Part shown: positions 8,318 through 17,753 of the stretch, piece after piece
Layout: every line of letters starts with the position of its first letter
Position numbering within the stretch: position 1 is the first letter of the stretch
Origin: Spirosoma aureum
Lineage (GTDB): Bacteria > Bacteroidota > Bacteroidia > Cytophagales > Spirosomataceae
NCBI RefSeq assembly: GCF_011604685.1
Contig: NZ_CP050063.1
Span: 6,117,001 to 6,181,000 of the forward strand
Direction of reading: 5' to 3'
Length of the DNA: 64,000 bases
Made by a program: the position numbers and the translations under genes
The notes under the pieces: generated by a model
The model's database searches: none
What the model was told of the DNA's origin: nothing
What the model saw: only the letters and a program-made list of their open reading frames with translations

Positions 8318-9334
8318 CTATTTCAACAAATTAACCAGATTGTCAACCATAACCGGCGAACCAATATATAATGGTGTACGCTGGTGCAGGGCGGATGGTT
8401 TGATATCCAGAACCGCCTGCTGACCCGACGAGGCTAAACAGCCAGCCATTTCGGCCAGAAATGCCAGCGGAAACGCTTCGTAAAGCAGACGAAGTTTACC
8501 ATCCGGATTCTTCTTGGTTGGGGGATATAAATAAATTCCTCCTTTCAGCAGATTGCGGTGAAAATCACCCACCAGCGAGCCAATATAACGAGCCGTATAC
8601 TTATTACGGCGGCACGTTGTGAGGTAGTCCTGAACACCAAGTTCGTAGTCGTCCAGATTTCCGTCATTGCAGGAATAGATCTGGCCATCAACCGGGCTGT
8701 GTATGTCGGGATGAGACAGGATAAATTCGCCCAGCGACGCATCGTACGTGAACCCGTTGGCACTATGCCCCGTGGTATAAACCATAATGGTCGATGAACC
8801 ATAAAGAATATAGCCAGCCGCTACCTGCCGACGCCCTCCCTGAAGAAAATCTTCCAGTGTTGGTGCTGTACCAATGGGTGTTACGCGCCGATAAATCGAA
8901 AAAATAGTACCGATCGACACGTTTACATCGATATTGGATGATCCATCCAGCGGATCGATTGCGACAACATATTTACCGTTGTTGTTACCCGTATAAATAA
9001 TGTCCTCCTCTTCCTCCGAAATAATTGCGCAGGCTTCACCCCCATTTTTCAGCGCCCTGCTAAAGCGAATGTTGGCGATCATATCGAGCTTCTGCTGACT
9101 TTCGCCCTGCACGTTCTGAACGCCCATTCCACCTGTTAAATCGATCAAACCGGCCCGATTAACCTCTCTATGAATAATTTTTCCGGCCAGTGCAATGTCG
9201 CGCAGTAACTGCGAGAGTTCACCGGTTGCATACGGGAATGCCGTTTGGCGGTGCATGATGTACCGGTCGAGGGTTACACCAACTGGCAGCGCGAGTGGAT
9301 GTGAGGCTGTTATTTCCATCTGTTGAACGTCCAT
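8318..9334 (-). CDS. fbp: Fructose-1,6-bisphosphatase class I
   Basis: This enzyme hydrolyses fructose-1,6-bisphosphate to fructose-6-phosphate in gluconeogenesis. The class I signature is clear: [10 protein letters not shown], then the metal-binding [19 protein letters not shown], and the substrate loop [17 protein letters not shown]. The ATG at 9334 is chosen (338 residues, normal length); the frame extends back to a TTG at 9403 but gives a poor leader. It lies 86 bp downstream of the hexuronate transporter gene in the same direction, at the end of the eda-transporter run. Growth on galacturonate yields only pyruvate and triose phosphate, so this placement makes metabolic sense. Confidence 0.95.
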   Translation of the reverse strand: MDVQQMEITASHPLALPVGVTLDRYIMHRQTAFPYATGELSQLLRDIALAGKIIHREVNRAGLIDLTGGMGVQNVQGESQQKLDMIANIRFSRALKNGGEACAIISEEEEDIIYTGNNNGKYVVAIDPLDGSSNIDVNVSIGTIFSIYRRVTPIGTAPTLEDFLQGGRRQVAAGYILYGSSTIMVYTTGHSANGFTYDASLGEFILSHPDIHSPVDGQIYSCNDGNLDDYELGVQDYLTTCRRNKYTARYIGSLVGDFHRNLLKGGIYLYPPTKKNPDGKLRLLYEAFPLAFLAEMAGCLASSGQQAVLDIKPSALHQRTPLYIGSPVMVDNLVNLLK

Positions 9335-9420
9335 AAGAGAGAGTTGAAAACTGGTTTGTGGTTTTGTTATTCTGGTACTGACCAATCGAAGAAAGGATAC
9401 CAATATCTATAAAATCAAAC

Positions 9421-10740
9421 TTAGGCTACTGGCTCCGACTGTTGAGGCTCCAGGTTAACGGGCTGCATTTTTGGGGTAAGCAAGTGCATAACAAGCCACG
9501 CAAGCAGGTAGGCTGAGCCACAAATCAGGAAAATAATTCCGTATCCACTTTGTAAATCGCCTGCTTTCTTGTAGCTATCCAGAACACGTCCAACAATTTC
9601 AGGGAATATAATACCGCCTACTGAGCCGGCCATACTTCCGATACCAACTACTGAGCTAACGGTTCGTTTGGGAAACATATCGGAGGCCGTCGTAAAGATA
9701 TTGGCGCTCCAGGCCTGGTGTGCTGCCCCAGCCAGACCAATCAGCGCCACTGCTGTCCAGATGCCCGGCCCAAACCGAACCGCGATAACCGGAACGACCA
9801 GCAGCGCGAAAATGAACATTGCCGTTTTACGGGCTCTCCACACACTCCAGCCCCGCCCAATCAGCCACGATGACAGATAGCCACCGCCAATGCTGCCGAT
9901 ACTGACTAGTGTGTACAAGACAGCCAGGTATAAATTTGGCTTCTTGGTATCCAGATTAAACGTCGTTGAAAAATAATCCTGAAGCCAGAACAGAAAAAAC
10001 CACCAGATAGGATCAGTAAGCATCTTCCCGAAAACGAACGCCCAGGTTTGCCGAAAACTCAGCAGTTTACCCCACGAAACGGGCTTTCCGTGATCAGCGG
10101 TCTCGTCGGGCGTCGTTTCATTATCGCTGTGAATGTAATCAAACTCAGCCTTCGACAGTTTCGCCTGTTTCGCGGGTATTTCATACCCAATATACCAGAA
10201 AATCAGCCAGATGAACCCAACCGCTCCTGTGGCGAGGAATGCCATCTGCCAGCCATAAATTCCCAGAATCCAGGGGACCACAACGGGTGCAATGACGGCT
10301 CCAATATTCGCTCCTGAGTTAAAAATACCCGTAGCCAGTGCGCGTTCTCTTTTAGGAAACCACTCAGCCACGGTTTTGATAGCCGCCGGGAAGTTTCCGG
10401 CCTCACCCAGTCCCAGGCCGATCCGGGCCAGAATAAAACCAAACGTACTGGTTGCCAGCGCATGTGCCATAGCGGCTATGCTCCAGAAAACAATGGCAAT
10501 CGTGTAGCCCGTTTTGGTGCCAATCCGGTCAATAACCCGCCCAAACAGCAGCAACCCAATGGCATAAGCTGCCGAGAATACCTGTACAATTCGACTGTAA
10601 TCGATCTCCGACCAGTTGAACTCCTTTTCCAGAGTGGGTTTAAGCAAGCCTACCACCTGCCGGTCGAGGTAGTTAATCGTCGTCGCAAAAAACAACAACG
10701 CAACAATAGTCCAGCGATAATTTCCTATGGATTTAGTCAT
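9421..10740 (-). CDS. exuT: MFS hexuronate transporter (ExuT-like)
   Basis: This inner-membrane symporter of the anion:cation symporter MFS family probably imports galacturonate or glucuronate. It has 439 residues and 12 predicted helices. Typical features are the N-terminal ATTINYLDRQVVGLL, the loop GRVIDRIGTKTGY, and ARIGLGLGEAGNFPAAIK followed by AEWFPKRERALATG. Its ATG overlaps the stop of eda by 4 bp (ATGA), so the two are translationally coupled; fbp follows after 86 bp. The family assignment is firm. The substrate is inferred from the adjoining uxa and kdg genes. Confidence 0.9.
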   Translation of the reverse strand: MTKSIGNYRWTIVALLFFATTINYLDRQVVGLLKPTLEKEFNWSEIDYSRIVQVFSAAYAIGLLLFGRVIDRIGTKTGYTIAIVFWSIAAMAHALATSTFGFILARIGLGLGEAGNFPAAIKTVAEWFPKRERALATGIFNSGANIGAVIAPVVVPWILGIYGWQMAFLATGAVGFIWLIFWYIGYEIPAKQAKLSKAEFDYIHSDNETTPDETADHGKPVSWGKLLSFRQTWAFVFGKMLTDPIWWFFLFWLQDYFSTTFNLDTKKPNLYLAVLYTLVSIGSIGGGYLSSWLIGRGWSVWRARKTAMFIFALLVVPVIAVRFGPGIWTAVALIGLAGAAHQAWSANIFTTASDMFPKRTVSSVVGIGSMAGSVGGIIFPEIVGRVLDSYKKAGDLQSGYGIIFLICGSAYLLAWLVMHLLTPKMQPVNLEPQQSEPVA

Positions 10741-11405
10741 ACAGGTTGCGGAATAAAGGGAGAGATCGTTTGAACAAGAGCAGCCACGCGTTCACGCAGG
10801 AATTCGGGTTCGGCACTTTTGCCCGAAAATAATTGTGACCCAATACCAACGGCCGTAACGCCCGCCCGAAACCAGGTTGTCAGGCTGTCGATCGTCGGCT
10901 CAACGCCACCCGTAACCATCAATTTCAAACCCGGCATCGGCCCTTTAATGGCTTTGATAAAATCGGGACCAACTACATTTCCCGGAAAAACTTTCACCAG
11001 ACTGGCACCCAGTAAGGTAGCCTGGTAAATTTCGTTCAGCGTTGACCCGGCAGGCACCCAGGGAATACCCCGCTCCCGGCATGCATCGCCCACAGCGGCC
11101 GTTGTAACTGGCTGCACCACAAAATCGGCTCCTGCGTCAATAAATTGGATGGCCTCTGCGGGTGTCAGTATCGTACCGATACCCATTGCCATTCCAGGGC
11201 ACTGTTCCCGTACATAACTTACTAATTGCGTAAAGACTGGCAATGCTTTGTCGCCCCGATTTGTGAACTCAAACACGCGCAAACCACCATCGTAGCAGGC
11301 TTGTACAATCGCCTTGGCATGGTCGACATCCGCATGGTAAAACACCGGAACAATAGGATGCTGTATAACCAGATCAAGAATTTTTTCGGGGGAGAAAACC
11401 GGCAT
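10737..11405 (-). CDS. eda: KDPG aldolase
   Basis: This class I aldolase splits 2-keto-3-deoxy-6-phosphogluconate into pyruvate and glyceraldehyde-3-phosphate, the last step of uronate breakdown. The 222-residue protein shows the family TIM barrel: FEFTNRGD with the catalytic Glu46, MGIGTILTP, and ASLVKVFPG with the Schiff-base Lys138, then LMVTGGVEPT. The usual VSPG-type strand is FVVQPV here, a mild variation that is common in Bacteroidota homologues. It overlaps the downstream transporter by 4 bp and follows kdgK after about 105 bp. Confidence 0.93.
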   Translation of the reverse strand: MPVFSPEKILDLVIQHPIVPVFYHADVDHAKAIVQACYDGGLRVFEFTNRGDKALPVFTQLVSYVREQCPGMAMGIGTILTPAEAIQFIDAGADFVVQPVTTAAVGDACRERGIPWVPAGSTLNEIYQATLLGASLVKVFPGNVVGPDFIKAIKGPMPGLKLMVTGGVEPTIDSLTTWFRAGVTAVGIGSQLFSGKSAEPEFLRERVAALVQTISPFIPQPV

Positions 11406-11510
11406 AATAACCTTGTGTTAAAATGATTAAGAGAGTTGGCGTTAAGTTTTTGGATTTGTCGATTACGGTTAGACGTATTAGTCAACAAAAAATAACAAAT
11501 CAAAGACTAA

Positions 11511-12536
11511 TTAATAAATACTAACCGAATGAATCCGTTTTTTTACGTCTTCTACTGTCTGCCCTGTCGCATCGCCCATTTCCTGCAATTTCCCAAAAGC
11601 AGCCTCAGCCGCGAAATTGACAATATCCTGCGGGGAATGTCGATTGTAGAGTCCATAAATCAAGCCAGCCATGAAGCAGTCGCCACTACCTACCCGATCC
11701 ACGACCGAATCGGTCAATAGCTCGGGCGAAACATATTGCTGACCATCTACAAACAAGGTGGTGTAATAACGCAACCCGGTTGGTTGTTTATCAAACCGGA
11801 ACGTATTCGCAACGACTTTGCAGCGTGGGAAACGTTTCATAATGGCCTCTGAAGTAACCTGCGCATGACTGATATAATCGGCCTGCTGGCCACCTTCCAG
11901 GCCACACTCATCAACAGGAATGCCCAGCAACGTGTTGGCCGCCCAGATATTTCCCATCACCACATCGCAATACGCAACCAGATCAGGCATGATTTCGGTT
12001 GGAGCAACCCCATATTGCCAGAGCCGCGCCCGGTAATTCAGATCGATCGAAACAGTAATTCCTTTGGCCGAGGCTGTAGCCATCAGTTCCCGGCAAGCCT
12101 CCGCTACAGACGCGTTCAACGCGGGACTGATCGCGCTAACGTGTAACCAGCTTGTATTTTGCAGCACTTCGTCCCAGTCAACGTTGCCGGCTGTCAATTC
12201 TGAAAATGAAGAATGGGCCCGATCATAAATTACGCCCGCATTTTTAAGATCAGTACCTTGGGGTAGAAAATAACTACCCACTCGCTGCCCAAACCGAACG
12301 ATCCCCGATGGATCGATGCCTTTGCCGACAATATAGTCCGTTATGTCATTGGCCAGCGAATTTTCGGGAAGAACCGTGCTGTACTTCACCGGAACATCCC
12401 AGTTAGCCAACGCTGTTGCTACGTTCAGCTCCGCTCCGCCCACATAAACGGGCATTGACGTCTGTCGAATCCATTCACCATTGGATACCGGCGAAAACCG
12501 CAATAACAACTCACCAAAACAGCAGACTTTTGTCAT
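11511..12536 (-). CDS. kdgK: 2-Dehydro-3-deoxygluconokinase (PfkB family)
   Basis: This sugar kinase phosphorylates KDG to KDPG. It is a ribokinase-fold protein of 341 residues with the N-terminal CFGELLLRFSP, the substrate-binding YVGGAELNVATAL and the C-terminal PfkB signature DRVGSGDCFMAGL carrying the catalytic Asp. In gene order it lies between uxaC and eda, matching its place in the pathway. A 15-bp hairpin (12612-12654) separates it from uxaC, so it may have its own promoter in 12537-12611, where I see no copy of the LacI-type operator. Confidence 0.93.
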   Translation of the reverse strand: MTKVCCFGELLLRFSPVSNGEWIRQTSMPVYVGGAELNVATALANWDVPVKYSTVLPENSLANDITDYIVGKGIDPSGIVRFGQRVGSYFLPQGTDLKNAGVIYDRAHSSFSELTAGNVDWDEVLQNTSWLHVSAISPALNASVAEACRELMATASAKGITVSIDLNYRARLWQYGVAPTEIMPDLVAYCDVVMGNIWAANTLLGIPVDECGLEGGQQADYISHAQVTSEAIMKRFPRCKVVANTFRFDKQPTGLRYYTTLFVDGQQYVSPELLTDSVVDRVGSGDCFMAGLIYGLYNRHSPQDIVNFAAEAAFGKLQEMGDATGQTVEDVKKRIHSVSIY

Positions 12537-12611
12537 AGAATATAGTTTCGCTTTTTGTCATCACGGTCATGACGACAGCAAAAACCGTTATGTGATTTCT
12601 GAACAATTTCT

Positions 12612-12654
12612 CAGGCCTTTCGTAAAAGCTATGTAGCTGTTTACGAAAGGCCTG
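12612..12654 (-). terminator. Terminator or attenuating hairpin after uxaC
   Basis: A perfect 15-bp inverted repeat (CAGGCCTTTCGTAAA at 12612-12626, complement at 12640-12654) with a 13-nt loop lies 17 bp beyond the uxaC stop. There is no long U-tract on the minus strand, so read-through into kdgK is possible. Confidence 0.65.
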
Positions 12655-12671
12655 CTTCTTTTAAGCAACTC

Positions 12672-14117
12672 TTAAACAGCGAACGAAGCTGGCTCGTGGC
12701 TGAAGCCAAAATAGGTTTTGGCATTACCGTAGCAGATATTCTGAACGACTTGTCCCATCCAGGCCATGTCGTCAGGTAGTTCCCCATTTTCGATGTCATT
12801 GCCGAACAGGTTGCATAAAATCCGGCGGAAATATTCATGTCGCGGATACGACAGAAAACTCCGCGAATCAGTCAGCATACCCACAAAACGGCTCAGTAAA
12901 CCCATGTTTGAAAGAGTATTGATCTGCCGCTCCATACCCTCTTTCTGATCTAAAAACCACCAGCCTGAACCGAACTGAATCTTACCCGCTACTGACCCGT
13001 CGTTAAAATTTCCGATCATGGTAGCCATCAGTTCGTTGTCGGCCGGATTCAGGTTGTACAAAATCGTTTTAGCCAGTTTATCGGTCGTATCGAGCCGATC
13101 GAGGAATCGGGCCAGCGCACGAGCCTGCGTGAAATCGCCAATGCTATCCCAGCCCGTATCGGGGCCGAGTTGTTGCAACATGCGTGTGTTATTGTTGCGA
13201 AGTGCGCCTAAGTGAAACTGCTGAGTCCAGCCTTTTTCCCAGTCCATTTCGGCTAAATTTACCAACATAGCCGATTTGAACACCAGAACTTCAGAATCGG
13301 TAAGTGATTTGCCCGAACGTATCTTGTCGAAACTAGCCCGAACATCAGACTCCAGATAGTTTTCGGCATATACCTGCTCCAGCCCGTGGTCTGATAGTTT
13401 ACACCCCATTTCAGCAAAGTAATCGTGACGCTGGCGAAGAGCCTCCAGAAAATCGCTGAAGTTCGTAATAGCGATGTTACTGGCCGCTTCCAGCCGGGCA
13501 ACATAAAGGTTAAACGACCTCGCATCCTCAACAGCCATTGCCTTATCGGCCCGAAACGTTGGCAGGACACTTACGCCAAAGTCCGTTCCAACCACCCGCT
13601 CATCGAGCAGCTTTTGATGATGTTCGAGCGAATCTACCGGATCGTCGGTTGTACAAACGGTTTCGACATTCATTCGCTGTAACAGACTCCTGACCGAATA
13701 ATCGGGTGACTGTAATTTCTCAGTACAGGCCTCATAAATACGCCGGGCACTCTGTCCGTTAAGTGTTTCAGTAATGCCGAAATACCGCTGTAGTTCCAGG
13801 TGCGTCCAGTGATAGAGTGGGTTCCGAACCGTAAACGGTACAGTTTCGGCCCATTTCTGAAACTTATCATAATCTGACTGATTTCCCGTGCAGAAGCTTT
13901 CATCGACACCGTTCGTGCGCATCGCCCGCCACTTGTAATGATCACCATAGAGCCAGATTTGCGTCAGGTTCTCAAACTGGCGATTCCCGGCTATCTGATC
14001 TGGGGGCAGATGGCAATGATAGTCGATGATTGGCATTGGCTTGGCAAACTCATGATAAAGTTGCCGGGCCGTTTCAGTTTGTAATAAAAAATCGTCGTTT
14101 AGAAAGGGCTTTTTCAT
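12672..14117 (-). CDS. uxaC: Glucuronate/galacturonate isomerase
   Basis: This enzyme isomerises D-galacturonate to D-tagaturonate (and glucuronate to fructuronate). The ATG at 14117 is preferred, giving MKKPFLNDDFLL and 481 residues, the usual size; the open frame reaches back to 14216 through a stretch that does not resemble the family. The amidohydrolase-type metal site IDYHCHLPPDQIAG is at about residues 31-44, and later landmarks are GVDESFCTGN, VCTTDDPVDSLEHH, the GLLSRFVGMLTDSRSFLSYP segment and the C-terminal RRILCNLFG. It lies 102 bp downstream of uxaA in the same direction. Confidence 0.96.
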   Translation of the reverse strand: MKKPFLNDDFLLQTETARQLYHEFAKPMPIIDYHCHLPPDQIAGNRQFENLTQIWLYGDHYKWRAMRTNGVDESFCTGNQSDYDKFQKWAETVPFTVRNPLYHWTHLELQRYFGITETLNGQSARRIYEACTEKLQSPDYSVRSLLQRMNVETVCTTDDPVDSLEHHQKLLDERVVGTDFGVSVLPTFRADKAMAVEDARSFNLYVARLEAASNIAITNFSDFLEALRQRHDYFAEMGCKLSDHGLEQVYAENYLESDVRASFDKIRSGKSLTDSEVLVFKSAMLVNLAEMDWEKGWTQQFHLGALRNNNTRMLQQLGPDTGWDSIGDFTQARALARFLDRLDTTDKLAKTILYNLNPADNELMATMIGNFNDGSVAGKIQFGSGWWFLDQKEGMERQINTLSNMGLLSRFVGMLTDSRSFLSYPRHEYFRRILCNLFGNDIENGELPDDMAWMGQVVQNICYGNAKTYFGFSHEPASFAV

Positions 14118-14219
14118 AGTTAAGAGTGAAAGAGTAAATGGCGAAAGAGCGAAAAGCTGAATTGAGGGGCAGAGCCTATACTCATTTATACTTTCGCTCG
14201 AACGCTTTGATTTCACATT

Positions 14220-15887
14220 TTATAAAGAAACGCCCCGTTTCCAGGGGATAAAATCGTCTTGTCCGTGACGGACAGCAGCCACTTCGACTTCGCCACTGGC
14301 CACCCGGATAATCTGCTCCAGCAGTCGTTCGCCCGCCTGTTGAATCGTTTCGTTGCCGTCAATAACCGTTCCGGTGTTGACATCGATAATGTCGGGCATT
14401 CGATTGGCCAGAACCGTATTGCTGGCAATTTTAATAACAGGCGCAATCGGATTGCCAGTTGGCGTTCCCAGACCCGTTGTGAACAGCACAACCGTAGCGC
14501 CCGACCCTACCTCAGCAGTTGTCGATTCAACATCGTTGCCGGGTGTACAAAGCAGATTCAGGCCAGGTTTGGTTACGAGCTCGGGGTAATCGAGCACGGC
14601 AACTACCGGCGATGACCCTCCTTTTTTGGAGGCTCCGGCCGACTTCATGGCATCGGTGATCAGGCCATCGCGGATGTTTCCGGGTGACGGATTCATGTCA
14701 AAGCCCGACCCGGCTTCCTGTGCCCGTTGGGCATAAGTGCTCATCAGTTCCCGGAACCGGCCGGCCGTTTCAGCATCCTCACAGCGGTCGCAAAGTTCCT
14801 GCTCTACCCCGCAGAGTTCCGGGAACTCCGATAGAATGACTGTTCCACCAAGGGCAACGACCAGATCAGAGGCATGTCCCACCGCAGGATTGGCCGAAAT
14901 TCCCGAAAATCCGTCGGAGCCACCACATTCAAGCCCGATGCTCAGTTTGCTGAGCGGAGCAGGTTGCCGGACACAGGCATTCGCCTGCATCAGTCCTGCA
15001 AAGGTCTGCCGCAGCGCCTGGCTGATCAGCGATTCTTCAGTACCAATTGTCTGCTGTTCGAGCACAAATAATGGTTTATCGAACTGCGGACTTCGCTTCT
15101 GAATTTCTTCCTGTAACATGGCCACCTGCGCATTCTGGCAACCCAGACTCAGCACGGTAGCACCCGCAACGTTGGGGTGGGTAATGTAGCCTGCCAGCAA
15201 TCCGCATAGTGCCTGTGCGTCCTGTCGGGTTCCTCCGCAGCCTCCTTCGTGCGAAAGAAATTTTACACCATCAATATTCGGAAACAACCGTAACTGATTG
15301 CGTTTGAGCCCATCAAAGGATTGTTCAGCTCCCTGCAAATCAGCCTGCAATACTTCTTCAACCGTATGACCGGCCTGTACCAAAGCCATCAGCTCCTGCG
15401 TTTGTCGCTGGTACGTATGCCGTCGTGAATAGCCCAGGTCATTGATAAGAGCCTCTTCCAGCACTTGAATGTTGCGATTTTCGCAAAATACGAGTGGCAC
15501 CACGAGCCAGTAGTTAGCCGTTCCAAAGCGACCATCGGAGCGATGATAGCCCATAAATGTCTGCATCTGCCAACGGTCTACCGTCGGGGGTGTCCACTGA
15601 TACGTCGAGCCATGCAGGTCGTAGCTGTTCGTGGCATGTTGTACATTAAACGTCGTCAGTCGGCCCCCCATTGGAATCGGCTGTTTGGCCTTTCCGACCA
15701 AAACCCCATACATCGTAATAGGATCTCCCGGCGCAAATGCCTGAATCGCCAGTTTATGCTTTGCCGGAATCGCTTCAGTAACAGCCAGGGTCAATGCCTC
15801 CCATTGCACAGCCTGACCCGGTCCCAGATCGACCAGAGCAACCAGCACTGAATCGTTCGGGTGTATTTTCAGAACGTTCTGTTTCAT
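14220..15887 (-). CDS. uxaA: Altronate dehydratase
   Basis: This enzyme dehydrates D-altronate to 2-keto-3-deoxygluconate. It carries both family parts in one chain of 555 residues: an N-terminal SAF domain (about 1-95) and the large C-terminal domain with HEGGCGGTRQDAQ, the metal-binding region GLECGGSDGFSGISANPAVG, LPGVQ-equivalent LCTPGNDVES and the terminal QDDFIPWKRGV. The start codon overlaps the stop of uxaB by 4 bp (ATGA), so the pair is translationally coupled. Confidence 0.96.
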   Translation of the reverse strand: MKQNVLKIHPNDSVLVALVDLGPGQAVQWEALTLAVTEAIPAKHKLAIQAFAPGDPITMYGVLVGKAKQPIPMGGRLTTFNVQHATNSYDLHGSTYQWTPPTVDRWQMQTFMGYHRSDGRFGTANYWLVVPLVFCENRNIQVLEEALINDLGYSRRHTYQRQTQELMALVQAGHTVEEVLQADLQGAEQSFDGLKRNQLRLFPNIDGVKFLSHEGGCGGTRQDAQALCGLLAGYITHPNVAGATVLSLGCQNAQVAMLQEEIQKRSPQFDKPLFVLEQQTIGTEESLISQALRQTFAGLMQANACVRQPAPLSKLSIGLECGGSDGFSGISANPAVGHASDLVVALGGTVILSEFPELCGVEQELCDRCEDAETAGRFRELMSTYAQRAQEAGSGFDMNPSPGNIRDGLITDAMKSAGASKKGGSSPVVAVLDYPELVTKPGLNLLCTPGNDVESTTAEVGSGATVVLFTTGLGTPTGNPIAPVIKIASNTVLANRMPDIIDVNTGTVIDGNETIQQAGERLLEQIIRVASGEVEVAAVRHGQDDFIPWKRGVSL

Positions 15888-17419
15888 TTTAGTATCGCTT
15901 CTGGTTGCACCTGACCAAAGTAGGCCGACACCGTTGCCAACACACCCTTATCAAGCATTTGCGTCAGGTGATTGACTACTGCATCAGCAAAGCCAGGTAA
16001 CTGGCTCAGGTCATGCCCCCAGAGAGTCGTGTTTTGTAATACGGTTTTCGTCAATTCTTCAGGTGTCAGACTGGCCCAGAGCTCAGCAAAATAACCCGCC
16101 TGCGCATCATAGATCGGGTACGCTTCGCCATTTCGTTCGCCATACCAGACTTCATCATCCTGGGTAGTGGCCCGCATGAACAACAGATAAGCAGCAAAGC
16201 CCAGTGAGATGTAACGAGGAGTTACAGCTAATTTCTGGTAGTAATGGAGCAATGTCGGTACATTCCGCATCTGCATCTTGGCTGAATATTGCATGGTAAT
16301 AGCCAGCCAACGGTGCTCGATAAACGGATTCCTGAACCGATCCAGCACCTGAAATCCAAATCGTTGTGCGGTTTTCTCATCGACCTGATACGGAATACCT
16401 GGAATCAGTTCGGCCAGCATTACATTGCTGACAAAAGCCGACAGGACTTCATCATCCATTGCTTCACGAACGGTATCGAACCCGCTCAGGAAAGCCAGTC
16501 CGCAGCTTAAAGTATGTGTGCCATTCAGCAGGCGCAATTTCAGTTCACGGAACAGGTCGATATTCGGCCGGATGATCACGTTCTCGTCGGTCTGATGAAA
16601 CGATAGCACCTCCTGAACGTGTTCGTCGCCTTCAATTGCCCACAGTTTAAACGCTTCCGAAATGGTCAGCAGGTCATCTTCATAGCCCAATTGCTCGGTC
16701 AGGGCATGCTGAGTGGCAGGGTCAGGACGACCGGGTACAATGCGATCAACCAGCGAGTTACAGCAAGTGTTGGCCGTTTCGAGCCAATCTATAAACGCAC
16801 TTTCCAAACCATTCCGATGCGCTAATTCCAATAGAATTCCTTCCAGTTTGGTGCCGTTTTCCGGAATAAGTTCTGTCGGCACAATGACCAGCCCTTTAGT
16901 CAGATCACCATTAAAAGCCTGAAAACGAGCGTACAATACGGCCAGTAGTTTACCGGGAAACGATTCGGGGGGCGACTGGCGGATATCATCCTGAACAAGC
17001 TGAATACCTATTTCGGTCGTATTTGAAATCACGACCTGTAAATCAGGGCTAGCGGCAAATTGCAGGATCTCATCCCACGATTGTTTGGCCGACAATACAC
17101 GGCTAATAGCCGAGCAAACCACATTCTCTTCAACGGTTCGACGATTTTCTACTCCCCGGATGCAAAGCGTATACAGATTATCCTGCCGCGCAAAGGCCGT
17201 CATATCTCCTCCATCGGTCGATTTTACGACAACAATTCGCCCGTTAAAAATTCCCTGCCGGTTCGCCTTGTCGATCAGGTAGTCGGGCAGTCCCCGCAAC
17301 AGCACCCCCGTTCCGAATTGGAGTACCCGTTCCGGAAGTTGTAACAACTCATCAGAAGGAAGGCTGACGTCGGTTTGCGACTGAATACTTGATAGTGATT
17401 GTATTGTTAATAAGTCCAT
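15884..17419 (-). CDS. uxaB: Tagaturonate reductase
   Basis: This NAD-dependent enzyme reduces D-tagaturonate to D-altronate. It belongs to the mannitol dehydrogenase family and has 511 residues from the ATG at 17419; a TTG at 17449 would add ten residues. The dinucleotide-binding N-terminus is RVLQFGTGVLLRGLPDYLID, and the C-terminal half has LRLLNGTHTLSCGLAFLSG with the family Asn-Gly-Thr-His. The order uxaB-uxaA-uxaC gives the isomerase, reductase and dehydratase in one minus-strand operon whose promoter region holds the operator at 17615-17638. Confidence 0.94.
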   Translation of the reverse strand: MDLLTIQSLSSIQSQTDVSLPSDELLQLPERVLQFGTGVLLRGLPDYLIDKANRQGIFNGRIVVVKSTDGGDMTAFARQDNLYTLCIRGVENRRTVEENVVCSAISRVLSAKQSWDEILQFAASPDLQVVISNTTEIGIQLVQDDIRQSPPESFPGKLLAVLYARFQAFNGDLTKGLVIVPTELIPENGTKLEGILLELAHRNGLESAFIDWLETANTCCNSLVDRIVPGRPDPATQHALTEQLGYEDDLLTISEAFKLWAIEGDEHVQEVLSFHQTDENVIIRPNIDLFRELKLRLLNGTHTLSCGLAFLSGFDTVREAMDDEVLSAFVSNVMLAELIPGIPYQVDEKTAQRFGFQVLDRFRNPFIEHRWLAITMQYSAKMQMRNVPTLLHYYQKLAVTPRYISLGFAAYLLFMRATTQDDEVWYGERNGEAYPIYDAQAGYFAELWASLTPEELTKTVLQNTTLWGHDLSQLPGFADAVVNHLTQMLDKGVLATVSAYFGQVQPEAILK

Positions 17420-17614
17420 ATTCTTGAATGACGATACCTCAGCAAGCAATAATTTCCAATAGGGCTTATTACTCTATGAGCAGGTTGAACAAAACAGAAA
17501 ATTATCTTTTTCGTGGAAATGGCTTAACCGGGAAGATGAAGTGCGCAGCGAATTGTCTGAATAAGATTAAGCAGGATGTTTTTTATATTAAAATTTTAAA
17601 TGATATTTATTCAT

Positions 17615-17638
17615 GCAAACGTTATCGGGAACGTTGCC
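17615..17638. promoter_or_regulatory. Candidate LacI-family operator, uxaB/lacI intergenic
   Basis: The core CGTTATCGGGAACG differs from the consensus CGTTNCCGGNAACG at one position, and is flanked by GCAAA and TTGCC. It lies about 196 bp upstream of the uxaB ATG and 116 bp upstream of the regulator start, so one site could control both the catabolic operon and the regulator itself. It matches the sites at 7064-7087 and 22604-22627. Confidence 0.75.
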
Positions 17639-17753
17639 GGTTTTTAATTTTCCTTACGCCCAGTTACGGTGTAAGTAGTTGAACCCAGTTTAAAGCTTCT
17701 ACTAAAGTAGCGACTGATGATCAACTTTTTTTTGTACTTTACCAATAATCACC

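Noticed and set aside
9335..9403. N-terminal extension of fbp to a TTG at 9403
   Set aside because: The extra 23 residues are not like the family and the ATG at 9334 gives the normal length.
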